In this document: positions 14,638-21,661 of the stretch, in pieces
Position numbering within the stretch: position 1 is the stretch's first letter
How the letters are laid out: each line of letters begins with the position of its first letter
From: Lachnospiraceae bacterium
GTDB taxonomy: Bacteria > Bacillota > Clostridia > Lachnospirales > Lachnospiraceae
Length of the DNA stretch: 36,539 nt
Assembly: GCA_024695605.1 (NCBI GenBank)
Contig: JAILHW010000113.1
Span: 1-36,539, forward strand
Direction of reading: 5' to 3'
Notes under the pieces: generated by a model
Seen by the model: only the letters and a program-made list of their open reading frames with translations
Databases searched by the model: none
What the model was told of the DNA's origin: nothing
Made by a program: the position numbers and the translations under genes

Positions 14638-14889
14638 GTTGCCGGCGGTAGGTGGCGGGTGACTTCCGGGACGCGGCGCAAGCCCGGTAGATGGATGAGA
14701 TTCTTGAAAACGCAGCTTGCCGCTATCAGGGAGAATCGCACACGGATGTGCGATTCAGGGCCCACAGTGCCCGGATGGCATTTGGGCCCGACCCGTGTAT
14801 ATAGAAAAACGTCTGCCTGCGTTTTCTTAGAAGCTCACCATATACCGGAAAGCGACCCGGAAGTGCATCCGCACCGTTTAGCCGGCAAC
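14638..14889 (+). ncRNA. Unidentified highly structured RNA, about 250 nt
   Basis: No protein gene fits 14485-14947, but the sequence folds into a nested, branched structure. The ends close: GTTGCCGGC (14638-14646) with GCCGGCAAC (14881-14889). Inside is a helix of about 20 bp: GGTGGCGGGTG (14651-14661) plus ACTTCCGGG (14662-14670) with CCCGGAAGT (14856-14864) plus CATCCGCACC (14866-14875). Three domains branch from it. One is closed by GCGGC-AAGC with GCTTGCCGC. One has two hairpins, GAATCGCACA/TGTGCGATTC (14733-14756) and GGGCCC..TGCC/GGCA..GGGCCC (14758-14789), both with CGGA loops. One is CCGTGTATAT/ATATACCGG enclosing GAAAA-CG/CGTTTTC. Unpaired parts are purine-rich on the plus strand, which favours that strand; no clear promoter or terminator was found, so strand and exact ends are uncertain. 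I cannot match it to a family from memory. Confidence 0.7.
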
Positions 14890-14896
14890 AGCACAG

Positions 14897-14926
14897 TTGC
14901 GAACAGACAAACGCATCTGTTATAAT
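14897..14926 (+). promoter_or_regulatory. Extended -10 promoter of the radical SAM activase gene
   Basis: TTGCGA (14897-14902), an 18-nt spacer and TGT-TATAAT (-10 box at 14921-14926). Transcription would start near 14933, leaving a very short leader containing GGAGGT (14935-14940) before the ATG at 14948. The in-frame TTG at 14897 is part of this promoter and is therefore not the start codon. Confidence 0.7.
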
Positions 14927-14947
14927 ACGGAAACGGAGGTAACGACA

Positions 14948-15661
14948 ATGTTTTTCTGCGGTCTGAATAAAACTACGCTCCTGGACTATCCGGGACATCT
15001 GGCATGCACCATTTTTCTGGGCGGATGCAACTTCCGCTGCCCCTACTGCCAGAACAAGGACCTTCTGCTGCATCCGGCTGACTATGCGGCCTATACCGAA
15101 AGCGACATCTTTGATCACCTGACAAAGCGAAGGGGCATTTTGCACGGCGTATGCATCACCGGCGGAGAACCGACGCTGAATCCGGAGCTTGCATCCTTCA
15201 TCCGGAAGATCAAGGATCTGGGATATCTTGTGAAGCTGGATACCAACGGCACCCATCCGGATATGGTAAAGATGCTTTATGAGGAGCACCTCATCGATTA
15301 TGTGGCCATGGACATCAAGGCTGATCCCAAGGGATATGCTGCATCGGCAGGTCTTCCCAAACAGGATGACACGCTGTTTTCCAAGGTGCAGGAAACGGTC
15401 CGGTTTCTGATGGAGGATGCCAAGCGCCCCGGCTTTGATTTTGAATTTCGCACCACTGTTGTCAAAGAGCTTCATGATGAAGCGACCTTTCAGGGCATCG
15501 CTGAATGGATCAAAGGTGCACCGCACTATTTTCTGCAATCCTATCAGGAGTCAGAGGGCGTTCTGGTCCCTGGCTTTTCGGCCTATCCGGAAGCTGCGCT
15601 GCAGGACTTTGTCTCATTGATCAAACCGAAGATTCCGAGTGTAGAAATACGCGGGGTGTAA
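14948..15661 (+). CDS. nrdG: Anaerobic ribonucleoside-triphosphate reductase activating protein (radical SAM)
   Basis: Radical SAM enzyme of 237 residues that should use a [4Fe-4S] cluster and S-adenosylmethionine to put a glycyl radical on class III ribonucleotide reductase. The cluster motif CxxxCxxC is C27, C31 and C34 in GGCNFRCPYCQNK; the SAM-binding GGEP is at 72-75 in ITGGEPTLN. The opening MFFCGLNKTTLLDYPGHLA is typical of the longer NrdG-like subfamily (NrdG2) and not of PflA. The start is set by GGAGGT 7 nt upstream. No reductase gene (nrdD) is adjacent, so the partner must be elsewhere. Its last codons form one arm of the terminator hairpin. It indicates anaerobic growth. Confidence 0.9.
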   Translation: MFFCGLNKTTLLDYPGHLACTIFLGGCNFRCPYCQNKDLLLHPADYAAYTESDIFDHLTKRRGILHGVCITGGEPTLNPELASFIRKIKDLGYLVKLDTNGTHPDMVKMLYEEHLIDYVAMDIKADPKGYAASAGLPKQDDTLFSKVQETVRFLMEDAKRPGFDFEFRTTVVKELHDEATFQGIAEWIKGAPHYFLQSYQESEGVLVPGFSAYPEAALQDFVSLIKPKIPSVEIRGV

Positions 15662-15674
15662 ACACCCCGCGTAT
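15647..15674. terminator. Terminator hairpin overlapping the end of the nrdG-like gene
   Basis: ATACGCGGGGTGT (15647-15659) pairs perfectly with ACACCCCGCGTAT (15662-15674). The stop codon TAA of the radical SAM gene (15659-15661) sits in the loop, so the last four codons are part of the stem. A loose T-rich tail follows on the plus strand and TTTCTAC on the minus strand; it may serve both this gene and the convergent CdaR-type gene. Confidence 0.75.
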
Positions 15675-15761
15675 CTTCAGTCTTCTGTTTTCCTGTCATG
15701 TCTTTGGATCCCGTATCCGGGTCCTGTTTCAGCACTTTTGCATATCTGTCCGGAGAATTTT

Positions 15762-16838
15762 TCAATACCCCAGGTATTTTACATATTTTACAACCATCAG
15801 TGCGATCTTCAGTGTCAGCGCATCATCAAAGACACGGATATCCAGACCCGTCAGCTTTTCCAGCTTTTCCAGACGATACAGCAGCGTATTGCGGTGTACA
15901 AAGAGCTGGCGGCTGGTTTCGGATACGTTCAGATTATTCTCCAAAAAGGTCTTAATGGTAACCAGCGTCTCTTCATCCAGTTCCTCGGGAACCTCTCCGC
16001 CGAAGATCTCCTCAATAAAGAGCTTGCAAAGATTCGGAGGAAGCTGATAGATCAGACGTCCGATCCCCAATGTATGGTAGGATACAATATCGCGCTCCTC
16101 ATAAAAGATCTTCCCTACATCCAAAGCCATCTTGGCTTCCTTATAGCTCTTGGATACGTCTTTTAGCTCATGCACAATGGTACCGGAAGCAACCTTGACA
16201 TTGAGCATGGCCTCCGAATTCATGGTGCTGACGATCTCCTCTGCCACCTCTTCGATCTCGGGGTAGCTGTCGCCTTCCTCAAGCTGCTTGATCACAATGA
16301 GGATGTTTTCATCCACTGTCGTCACATAATCCCCGGACTGCTCCATAAACATTCCCTTCAGATAATCCACGGCAGCATTTTCCTTGCCCTGGGGGAACTC
16401 TAGGATCAGCACGGTTCTGGGTTTCGTGGTTTCTATATGAAGCTTCTTGGCGCGGTTAAAAATATCCACCAGAAGCATGTTGTCCAAGATCAGGTTCTGG
16501 AAAAAGTTGTTTCGATCGTACTTTTCCCGGTAAGCCACTGTCAGGCTCTGGATCTGTGATGCCGCGATCTTACCGATCATATACTCCTCGGCGCTGTCTC
16601 CGCAGATCAAAATATAGGCAGGCTGTCCTTCCTCGTAAATCTTCAGATACTGGCGTCCGCCGATGGACTGGGAATCCGCTGCAGACTCCCGAAACTGTTT
16701 GATCGTATCCGCATCCGCTGCGGGTGCGTCCTGTGTCTGTGCCACAAATCCGCCTTCATCATCAAAAATCTGCAGGTCCACCTTGGAAATGGTCTTTAAA
16801 TCATCAATACATTTTTGAATTACCTGTGTTGTGATCAT
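15762..16838 (-). CDS. CdaR/PucR-family transcriptional regulator
   Basis: Regulator of 358 residues with the CdaR layout. An N-terminal putative sugar-diacid or small-ligand sensing domain (about 1-130) starts MITTQVIQKCIDDLKTISKV. A GGDEF-like, catalytically empty middle domain spans about 130-280. The C-terminal PucR-type helix-turn-helix is in the last 60 residues, with TFLENNLNVSETSRQLFVHR followed by NTLLYRLEKLEKLTGLDIR. Members control carbon-source genes such as glycerate, diacid or purine degradation. It sits 93 nt downstream of the UgpC/MsmK-type ATPase gene on the same strand, separated by a hairpin, so partial read-through is possible and a role in sugar transport control is plausible. 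The ribosome binding site is GGAGA. Confidence 0.88.
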   Translation of the reverse strand: MITTQVIQKCIDDLKTISKVDLQIFDDEGGFVAQTQDAPAADADTIKQFRESAADSQSIGGRQYLKIYEEGQPAYILICGDSAEEYMIGKIAASQIQSLTVAYREKYDRNNFFQNLILDNMLLVDIFNRAKKLHIETTKPRTVLILEFPQGKENAAVDYLKGMFMEQSGDYVTTVDENILIVIKQLEEGDSYPEIEEVAEEIVSTMNSEAMLNVKVASGTIVHELKDVSKSYKEAKMALDVGKIFYEERDIVSYHTLGIGRLIYQLPPNLCKLFIEEIFGGEVPEELDEETLVTIKTFLENNLNVSETSRQLFVHRNTLLYRLEKLEKLTGLDIRVFDDALTLKIALMVVKYVKYLGY

Positions 16839-16873
16839 GTAATACTCTCCGCTTCATGGTTTCTTTATGGAAT

Positions 16874-16904
16874 AAAGGGAGAGACACTCGGTATCTCTCC
16901 CTTT
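16874..16904 (-). terminator. Hairpin after the sugar-ABC ATPase gene
   Basis: AAAGGGAGAGA (16874-16884) and TCTCTCCCTTT (16894-16904) form a perfect 11-bp stem with a 9-nt loop. On the minus strand the stem itself ends in TTT, with only a weak T tract after it. It probably acts as an attenuating or partial terminator before the CdaR-type gene. Confidence 0.65.
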
Positions 16905-16931
16905 CCATTTATCATTATAGAAGATTTCTGA

Positions 16932-18044
16932 CTAGTTGGTGATAACCATCTCAGTCTCTTTGTCGAAGATGTGGATCTTCTCAACATCGATAGCGAACTT
17001 CACTACATCGCCCGGACGAGCGGTTGTACGAGGATCAACTCTTGCGGTCATCTGATACTCGTCAAGATCGAAGTACAGATAAACTTCTGCGCCGAGAAGC
17101 TCGTATACCTTAACGGTAGCTTCGAAGGTGCTCTGAGGAGAAGCCTCAACCATCATCTCGGAATCATATACATCCTCAGGACGAATACCGAAGGTAACGG
17201 TCTTGCCATTGTAGTTGCCCTCGATCAGTCTCTTGGACTTAGCGGGAGGAAGCGGAATGAAGTGACCTGCTACCTTCAGAACAGCAGTATCATCAACAAC
17301 CTCAACAACAGCATCCAGGAAGTTCATCTGCGGAGATCCCATGAATCCGGCAACGAACAGGTTAGCCGGCTTGTCATACAGATTCTGAGGAGTATCTACC
17401 TGCTGGATGATACCGTCCTTCATAACGACGATTCTGGTACCCAGCGTCATAGCCTCGGTCTGGTCATGTGTTACGTAGATGATGGTAGTACCCAGTCTCT
17501 GGTGAAGCTTAGCGATCTCAATACGCATCTGTACACGAAGCTTTGCATCCAGGTTGGACAGAGGCTCGTCCATGAGGAATACCTTGGGGTTACGCACGAT
17601 TGCACGTCCCATAGCCACACGCTGTCTCTGACCACCGGAAAGAGCCTTCGGCTTACGATCAAGGAGCGGAGTCAGGTCAAGGATCTTAGCTGCCTCTTTT
17701 ACCATCTTATCGATCTCTTCCTTCGGAACCTTACGAAGCTTCAGACCGAATGCCATGTTATCATATACCGTCATGTGAGGATACAGAGCGTAGCTCTGGA
17801 ATACCATTGCGATATCACGATCCTTGGGCTCTACGTCGTTTACAAGCTTCTCGCCGATTCTCAGCTCACCGGAAGAAATCTCTTCCAGACCTGCGATCAT
17901 ACGAAGTGTTGTGGATTTACCGCATCCGGAAGGTCCTACGAAAATGATGAACTCCTGATCGGCAATCTCAAGGTTGAAGTCCTTAACAGCCTCAAAGCCG
18001 TTAGGATATACTTTACATACGTCCTTTAATGATAGATTTGCCAT
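16932..18044 (-). CDS. ugpC: Sugar ABC transporter ATPase, UgpC/MsmK/MalK type
   Basis: ATPase of 370 residues that powers CUT1-type carbohydrate importers. The ABC domain has Walker A GPSGCGKST (37-45), Q-loop VFQSYALYPHMTVYDN (81-96), signature LSGGQRQRV (135-143), Walker B VFLMDEPLSNLDA and H-loop VTHDQTEAM. The C-terminal 120 residues are the MalK-type regulatory TOBE/OB domain (FGIRPEDVY, VYELLGAEVYLYFDL). No permease or binding protein is nearby, as expected for an orphan shared ATPase of the MsmK type that serves several sugar transporters. Its codon choice looks more restricted than in neighbouring genes, which suggests high expression. The ribosome binding site AGGAGG is strong. The symbol follows common usage for this family; msmK would be equally fair. 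Confidence 0.93.
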   Translation of the reverse strand: MANLSLKDVCKVYPNGFEAVKDFNLEIADQEFIIFVGPSGCGKSTTLRMIAGLEEISSGELRIGEKLVNDVEPKDRDIAMVFQSYALYPHMTVYDNMAFGLKLRKVPKEEIDKMVKEAAKILDLTPLLDRKPKALSGGQRQRVAMGRAIVRNPKVFLMDEPLSNLDAKLRVQMRIEIAKLHQRLGTTIIYVTHDQTEAMTLGTRIVVMKDGIIQQVDTPQNLYDKPANLFVAGFMGSPQMNFLDAVVEVVDDTAVLKVAGHFIPLPPAKSKRLIEGNYNGKTVTFGIRPEDVYDSEMMVEASPQSTFEATVKVYELLGAEVYLYFDLDEYQMTARVDPRTTARPGDVVKFAIDVEKIHIFDKETEMVITN

Positions 18045-18093
18045 GAAATCTTCCTCCTATTAATGATTTTCGTGGTTTCACAACCTAAGCAGT

Positions 18094-18122
18094 AGTATAA
18101 CTGATAGCCCGATATTTGACCA
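18094..18122 (-). promoter_or_regulatory. Promoter of the sugar-ABC ATPase gene
   Basis: Reading leftward, TGGTCA (18122-18117), a 17-nt spacer and TATACT (18099-18094). Transcription would start near 18087, about 43 nt before the ATG. No convincing CcpA (cre) site was found in 18045-18182. Confidence 0.65.
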
Positions 18123-18182
18123 TAACACAACTACACAAAGATTACGAAACGATTTATACACTTTGCCTAAAGTTAAGATTTT

Positions 18183-19448
18183 TTATTTTTTCTTCATTTT
18201 TTCCAGGGCATGCTCCAGCTTTGCATACCTGGCTTCCACCAGAGAATTGGCGTTCAGACTGTCCCTGCCCTGCTGCTTGGCCACATCCAGGATCTGATCA
18301 AAGTTATCGAAAAATACCCGCAGAACCTCGGGATCGAAATTGCGGTCTCCGCTTTCCTTCATCAAAATCTCCCGGACCGTATCAAACGGCATCCCGGCTC
18401 TGTGCGGTCTGTCGTTGATCATACCGGTTACGGCATCCGCCAGCTGCAGGATCTTCTGGGGCGTGTTCATCTGGTTGCCGTCAAGCCCATCCGGATAGCC
18501 GGTCCCGTTACACCTTTCATGATGGCGTGCAGCGATCTCGGTCACCTCAGAATCCAGCCTGGACTCAAGGATTTCCCGGACAATGGGCACATGCTCTCTC
18601 ATCATCTGCATTTCGTCATCACTCAGGCGCCGGTTGCTCTCTATGATCTCCTTGGGGATGGAAAGCATCCCGATATCATGGATCAGCGCCCCATAGTAGA
18701 GCATCTCCTGGGTTTTCTGATCCAGTCCCATCAGCTCGGCAAGCTGGCTGCAGATGCTGATGCAGACAGCCGTATCCATAACCTTCATTTGGCTGCGGAA
18801 ATCCAGACAGTACATGATGGTCTCCATGTATTGCTTTTTTTCCTCATTGGTAAACATGAGGGTATCCACCAGGCTGCTCAGCTCCTGTTCATACTCCTCC
18901 GATTCGATCTTTTCAAAGATCTTTTCCTGCTTGATCGCCTTATCCAGAATATCCAGCGACTCCTTGGAAAAGCGCTTGCCCTCAAAAGGTCTGAAGGAGG
19001 ACACCTGAAAACGATCTCCCAGTGCTTCGCGGTATACATCCACGCACTCTGCCAAAGACAGATAGGTGGTTACCGTCATATACTGCACATCTCCTTTTTC
19101 CGCCAGCTCCATAAAGGAAAGATGGTGGTTCAGCAGAATCTTTGCCCTGTCTTCAAAGGGAGAAAGGTGTTTTAAAAACAGATATCCATAGATCGAATGC
19201 GGAAGTGTGTTCCGGGTCTCAAAGGCAAGGGGAACGGCCAGATTATCGGTACGATAGGCGCCGATATCATGGAGCGTGGCCAGCATGGCATACTCCGCCA
19301 TCTCGAACTTTTCATACCCGCCCTTGGTCTCCAGCATCTTATAAAGAATATAAGCCACACGGCTGCCGTGCTTCATCAGCCGCTTATCCAAAAGCTTCAG
19401 TGTATCTCTTGTCAGAAGAAAAATGTTTTTGCTCTTAATAAAATCCAT
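18183..19448 (-). CDS. HD-GYP family protein with two HD domains
   Basis: Predicted cytoplasmic c-di-GMP phosphodiesterase of 421 residues. The C-terminal domain has H257-D258 in LIHDIGMLSIPKEI, H286 in REHVPIV, H309-H310 in HHERCNGTGYPDGL, and the GYP triad at 317-319. The Lys that usually follows HDIG is Met here (M261), a change at a position known to matter in HD-GYP enzymes. The N-terminal half looks like a second, diverged HD domain: H27 (KHGSRVAYILY), H60-D61 (TLHDIGAY), H84 and H108-H109, without a GYP motif. No transmembrane segment. It may hydrolyse c-di-GMP to pGpG or GMP, or act as a binding or regulatory protein. It follows the GNAT gene by 27 nt, so they share an operon. The ribosome binding site is GGGGGGG. 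Confidence 0.9.
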   Translation of the reverse strand: MDFIKSKNIFLLTRDTLKLLDKRLMKHGSRVAYILYKMLETKGGYEKFEMAEYAMLATLHDIGAYRTDNLAVPLAFETRNTLPHSIYGYLFLKHLSPFEDRAKILLNHHLSFMELAEKGDVQYMTVTTYLSLAECVDVYREALGDRFQVSSFRPFEGKRFSKESLDILDKAIKQEKIFEKIESEEYEQELSSLVDTLMFTNEEKKQYMETIMYCLDFRSQMKVMDTAVCISICSQLAELMGLDQKTQEMLYYGALIHDIGMLSIPKEIIESNRRLSDDEMQMMREHVPIVREILESRLDSEVTEIAARHHERCNGTGYPDGLDGNQMNTPQKILQLADAVTGMINDRPHRAGMPFDTVREILMKESGDRNFDPEVLRVFFDNFDQILDVAKQQGRDSLNANSLVEARYAKLEHALEKMKKK

Positions 19449-19475
19449 ACTGCAGGCCCCCCCAAAAAAGCTGCC

Positions 19476-19955
19476 TTACGTAAGCTGCCCGCCGAAGGAG
19501 AGGATCATCGGATAATACCTGACCCCTTCCTTGATCTCCATCAGACCGGCACTCTGAAAACCCATACGCTCATAAAACTTGTGTGCAAAGGGTGTGGCGT
19601 TCACCGTAAGACTGCCTCCCCCGCGCTGCTTTGTCAGCGCTGTTACATAGCGGATACATGCACGCCCGATTCCCTTCTTCTGATAGGTGGTATCCACAAA
19701 CAAAAGGGAAATATGCGTTTTTTGGCGCAGCATCACCGCACCCACCAGGCGGTGTCCGAGATAAGCACCGAGCATTTCGAACTCCTCGAGTCTGCAGAAC
19801 ATCCGAAGATGCTCATCCGAGATAAAGTTCAAAAAGCTCTCAATCCCCTCCTGCTCCAGATCCGGCGCATTACAGCGCAAAAAAACCCGCCAGATCAGTG
19901 CAGTTGCAAGATCCCATTCATCCATGCCAAGCGGCTTGATCTCTACCTGGTCCAT
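19476..19955 (-). CDS. GNAT family N-acetyltransferase
   Basis: Acetyl-CoA-dependent acetyltransferase of about 159 residues. The GNAT fold is visible: beta-strand region MLGAYLGHRLVGAVMLRQKT, then SLLFVDTTYQKKGIGRACIR containing the Q/R-x-x-G-x-G/A pyrophosphate loop (QKKGIG), then VNATPFAHKFYERMGFQ, the standard C-terminal motif. The acceptor cannot be predicted. The start is uncertain. ATG 19955 (MDQVEIKPLG) has a GGGGG stretch 8 nt upstream and begins the fold as usual. ATG 20024 lies only about 13 nt after the predicted transcription start and would add 23 residues. The ATG at 20078 lies upstream of the promoter and can be dismissed. It is the first gene of the operon with the HD-GYP gene. 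Confidence 0.82.
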   Translation of the reverse strand: MDQVEIKPLGMDEWDLATALIWRVFLRCNAPDLEQEGIESFLNFISDEHLRMFCRLEEFEMLGAYLGHRLVGAVMLRQKTHISLLFVDTTYQKKGIGRACIRYVTALTKQRGGGSLTVNATPFAHKFYERMGFQSAGLMEIKEGVRYYPMILSFGGQLT

Positions 19956-20043
19956 GTCCCAAACCCCCGCATCCTGCTCTTTTGCCCTTCCTACGCGCTT
20001 TTTCGCAGATCGGAATCCGGACATCCAAACATTATGTAACCTT

Positions 20044-20072
20044 ATTCTATCAGATAATGATACTGAATACAA
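20044..20072 (-). promoter_or_regulatory. Promoter of the GNAT/HD-GYP operon
   Basis: Reading leftward, TTGTAT (20072-20067), a 17-nt spacer and TAGAAT (20049-20044). The predicted start near 20037 excludes the longest reading of the GNAT gene. Confidence 0.6.
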
Positions 20073-20121
20073 TTGCAAAATACAGGAAAGTATGATACCT
20101 TATTAGAGTCATAGACGGTTC

Positions 20122-20209
20122 GGAGGGTTGTCCGAGTGGTCGAAGGTGCAGCTCTCGAAAAGCTGTGTGTTCCAAAAGAGCACCGAGGGTTCGAATCCCT
20201 TGCCCTCCG
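20122..20209 (+). tRNA. tRNA-Ser (anticodon CGA)
   Basis: Class II tRNA of 88 nt. The acceptor stem GGAGGGT (20122-20128) pairs with GCCCTCC (ending 20208), followed by discriminator G. The anticodon arm CAGCT-CTCGAAA-AGCTG gives anticodon CGA, reading UCG serine codons. A long variable arm (GTGTTCCAAAAGAGCAC) is typical of tRNA-Ser. The T arm is AGGG-TTCGAAT-CCCT. CCA is not encoded. Confidence 0.96.
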
Positions 20210-20253
20210 CTATTCTATGAACAATGTATGGTGGGTATTATGAGGTTTATTTG

Positions 20254-21594
20254 ATGACTGACGGGGTAATATCTGAAAAAGCAAAAAGATCATCCGATGA
20301 AATGACCTTTTCACGTCTGGCTGTTTCTCTGGCACGGGATTATGCCAACATTTATCATATCAATATGGAAGACGGCCATTATACGGAATACACCTGCGGT
20401 GAGGATGACAAGCTCAGGATCATTTCCGAAGGGGATGATTTCTTTACCTATTCCAAGGATTTTTGCAACAGCCATGTATTTACGGATGACAGGGAAAAGT
20501 TTCTTTCCGTTGTCAACAAGGTGTCCCTTCAGAATGCTACGAAGGAACAGCGCTCCTATATGCTCAATTACCGGCTCATGGTCAACAACATTCCCATCCA
20601 TTATCATCTGAAGGCCACCTGCCTTCGGGATGAAAACGGAGAGTTTATCGTCATCGGCGTGCGGGAAGTGGATAAGGATATGCGCCACCAGATCCAGATG
20701 GCTTCCGAGCCCGAGATCTATGCCCAGATCGCCCATGCCATGCTCAACCGCTATGAAGTGATCTACTATGTGGATATCGTGACGGATGAGTATATCGAAT
20801 ACAGCACCAGTGAAAAATATGCCACCCTGAATATGGGTGTCCGAAGCTCGAACTTTTTCGAGGATTCCATGGAGAATATCCAAAACAATATCCATCCCGA
20901 TGACATTCCGCTTTTGCAGACAGAGATGCAAAAGGGCAAGCTGCTCTTTGAACTGAGCAAGGACAGCACCTATTCCATCAACTATCGTCTGATCCTGGAC
21001 GGGGTGCCCGAATACGTGAACCTGCGGGCTGTCAGACCCAAGAACGACAACCGCCACATCATCATCGGCGTGACCAACATCAATGATGCCATGACGCGGG
21101 AGCTGGAATACAAGGAGGCTATGACGCTGGCCGTCAAGGATCCCTTAACTGGCGTAAAAAACAAACGGGCCTACCTGGATGCTGAGCAGTCTCTGGATGC
21201 CCAGATCGCCGAAAAGGAGGAGCCCGCCTTTGCCATCGTGGTCTGTGATATCAACGATCTGAAGCATGTCAATGATGAAGAGGGTCATCTGGCAGGCGAT
21301 GACTATATCAAGGACTCCTGCACCCTGATCTGCGATGCCTTCAAGCATTCTCCGGTCTTTCGGATCGGCGGAGACGAATTCGTTGCGATCCTGCAGGGCA
21401 TCGACTATACCGACTATATCAAGGTCTTTGAAAACTTCCGCAGGGTCATTCAGAAAAACCATGATTCCGGCGGTATCGTGATCGCCTCCGGGCTTGCGGT
21501 ATTCGATCCGCAGATCGATCTGTCGGTATCCGACGTCTTCAAGCGGGCAGACCGGATCATGTACAAGAACAAATCGACGTTAAAGCTCCATTAA
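20254..21594 (+). CDS. GGDEF-domain diguanylate cyclase with PAS-like sensor region
   Basis: Predicted cytosolic diguanylate cyclase (2 GTP to c-di-GMP) of about 446 residues. The C-terminal GGDEF domain starts near DPLTGVKNKRAYLDA, keeps DINDLKHVNDEEGHLAGDDY, and has an intact active site RIGGDEFVAIL; it ends RADRIMYKNKSTLKLH. No RxxD inhibitory site precedes GGDEF (the residues there are KHSP), so product inhibition may be absent. The N-terminal 300 residues contain two similar units, each with YHINMEDGHYTEYT or YYVDIVTDEYIEYS followed by FRV/NYRL-type strands and IVIGV/IIIGV. These look like tandem PAS-like sensor domains without membrane segments. I prefer the ATG at 20254 (GAGGT upstream); an ATG at 20224 is possible. 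It starts 44 nt after the tRNA-Ser with no terminator between. Confidence 0.92.
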   Translation: MTDGVISEKAKRSSDEMTFSRLAVSLARDYANIYHINMEDGHYTEYTCGEDDKLRIISEGDDFFTYSKDFCNSHVFTDDREKFLSVVNKVSLQNATKEQRSYMLNYRLMVNNIPIHYHLKATCLRDENGEFIVIGVREVDKDMRHQIQMASEPEIYAQIAHAMLNRYEVIYYVDIVTDEYIEYSTSEKYATLNMGVRSSNFFEDSMENIQNNIHPDDIPLLQTEMQKGKLLFELSKDSTYSINYRLILDGVPEYVNLRAVRPKNDNRHIIIGVTNINDAMTRELEYKEAMTLAVKDPLTGVKNKRAYLDAEQSLDAQIAEKEEPAFAIVVCDINDLKHVNDEEGHLAGDDYIKDSCTLICDAFKHSPVFRIGGDEFVAILQGIDYTDYIKVFENFRRVIQKNHDSGGIVIASGLAVFDPQIDLSVSDVFKRADRIMYKNKSTLKLH

Positions 21595-21614
21595 AAACAA
21601 TATCTATGCAAGCA

Positions 21615-21643
21615 AAAACAGGACCCCGAAGGTCCTGTTTTTT
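21615..21643 (+). terminator. Intrinsic terminator between GGDEF and DUF1002 genes
   Basis: AAAACAGGACC (21615-21625 region) pairs with GGTCCTGTTTT (21631-21641) around a CCGAA-type loop and runs into six T residues (21638-21643). The A-rich left side makes it effective in both directions, fitting its place between convergent genes. Confidence 0.92.
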
Positions 21644-21661
21644 ATGGTTGATATGCTCTGT

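Noticed and set aside
14638..14889. RNase P RNA or cobalamin riboswitch as the identity of the structured RNA
   Set aside because: A stretch TAGATGGATGA resembles part of RNase P RNA, but the GAGGAAAGTCC-type conserved region is missing and the order is wrong. The conserved boxes of the cobalamin riboswitch are also missing.
14726..15538. Minus-strand frame of 270 residues across the structured RNA and the activase
   Set aside because: It is antisense to radical SAM motifs and starts without a ribosome binding site.
18045..18182. CcpA (cre) site upstream of the sugar-ABC ATPase
   Set aside because: ACGAAACGATTTATACA and TGAAACCACGAAAATCA only partly fit the cre consensus; not enough to call.
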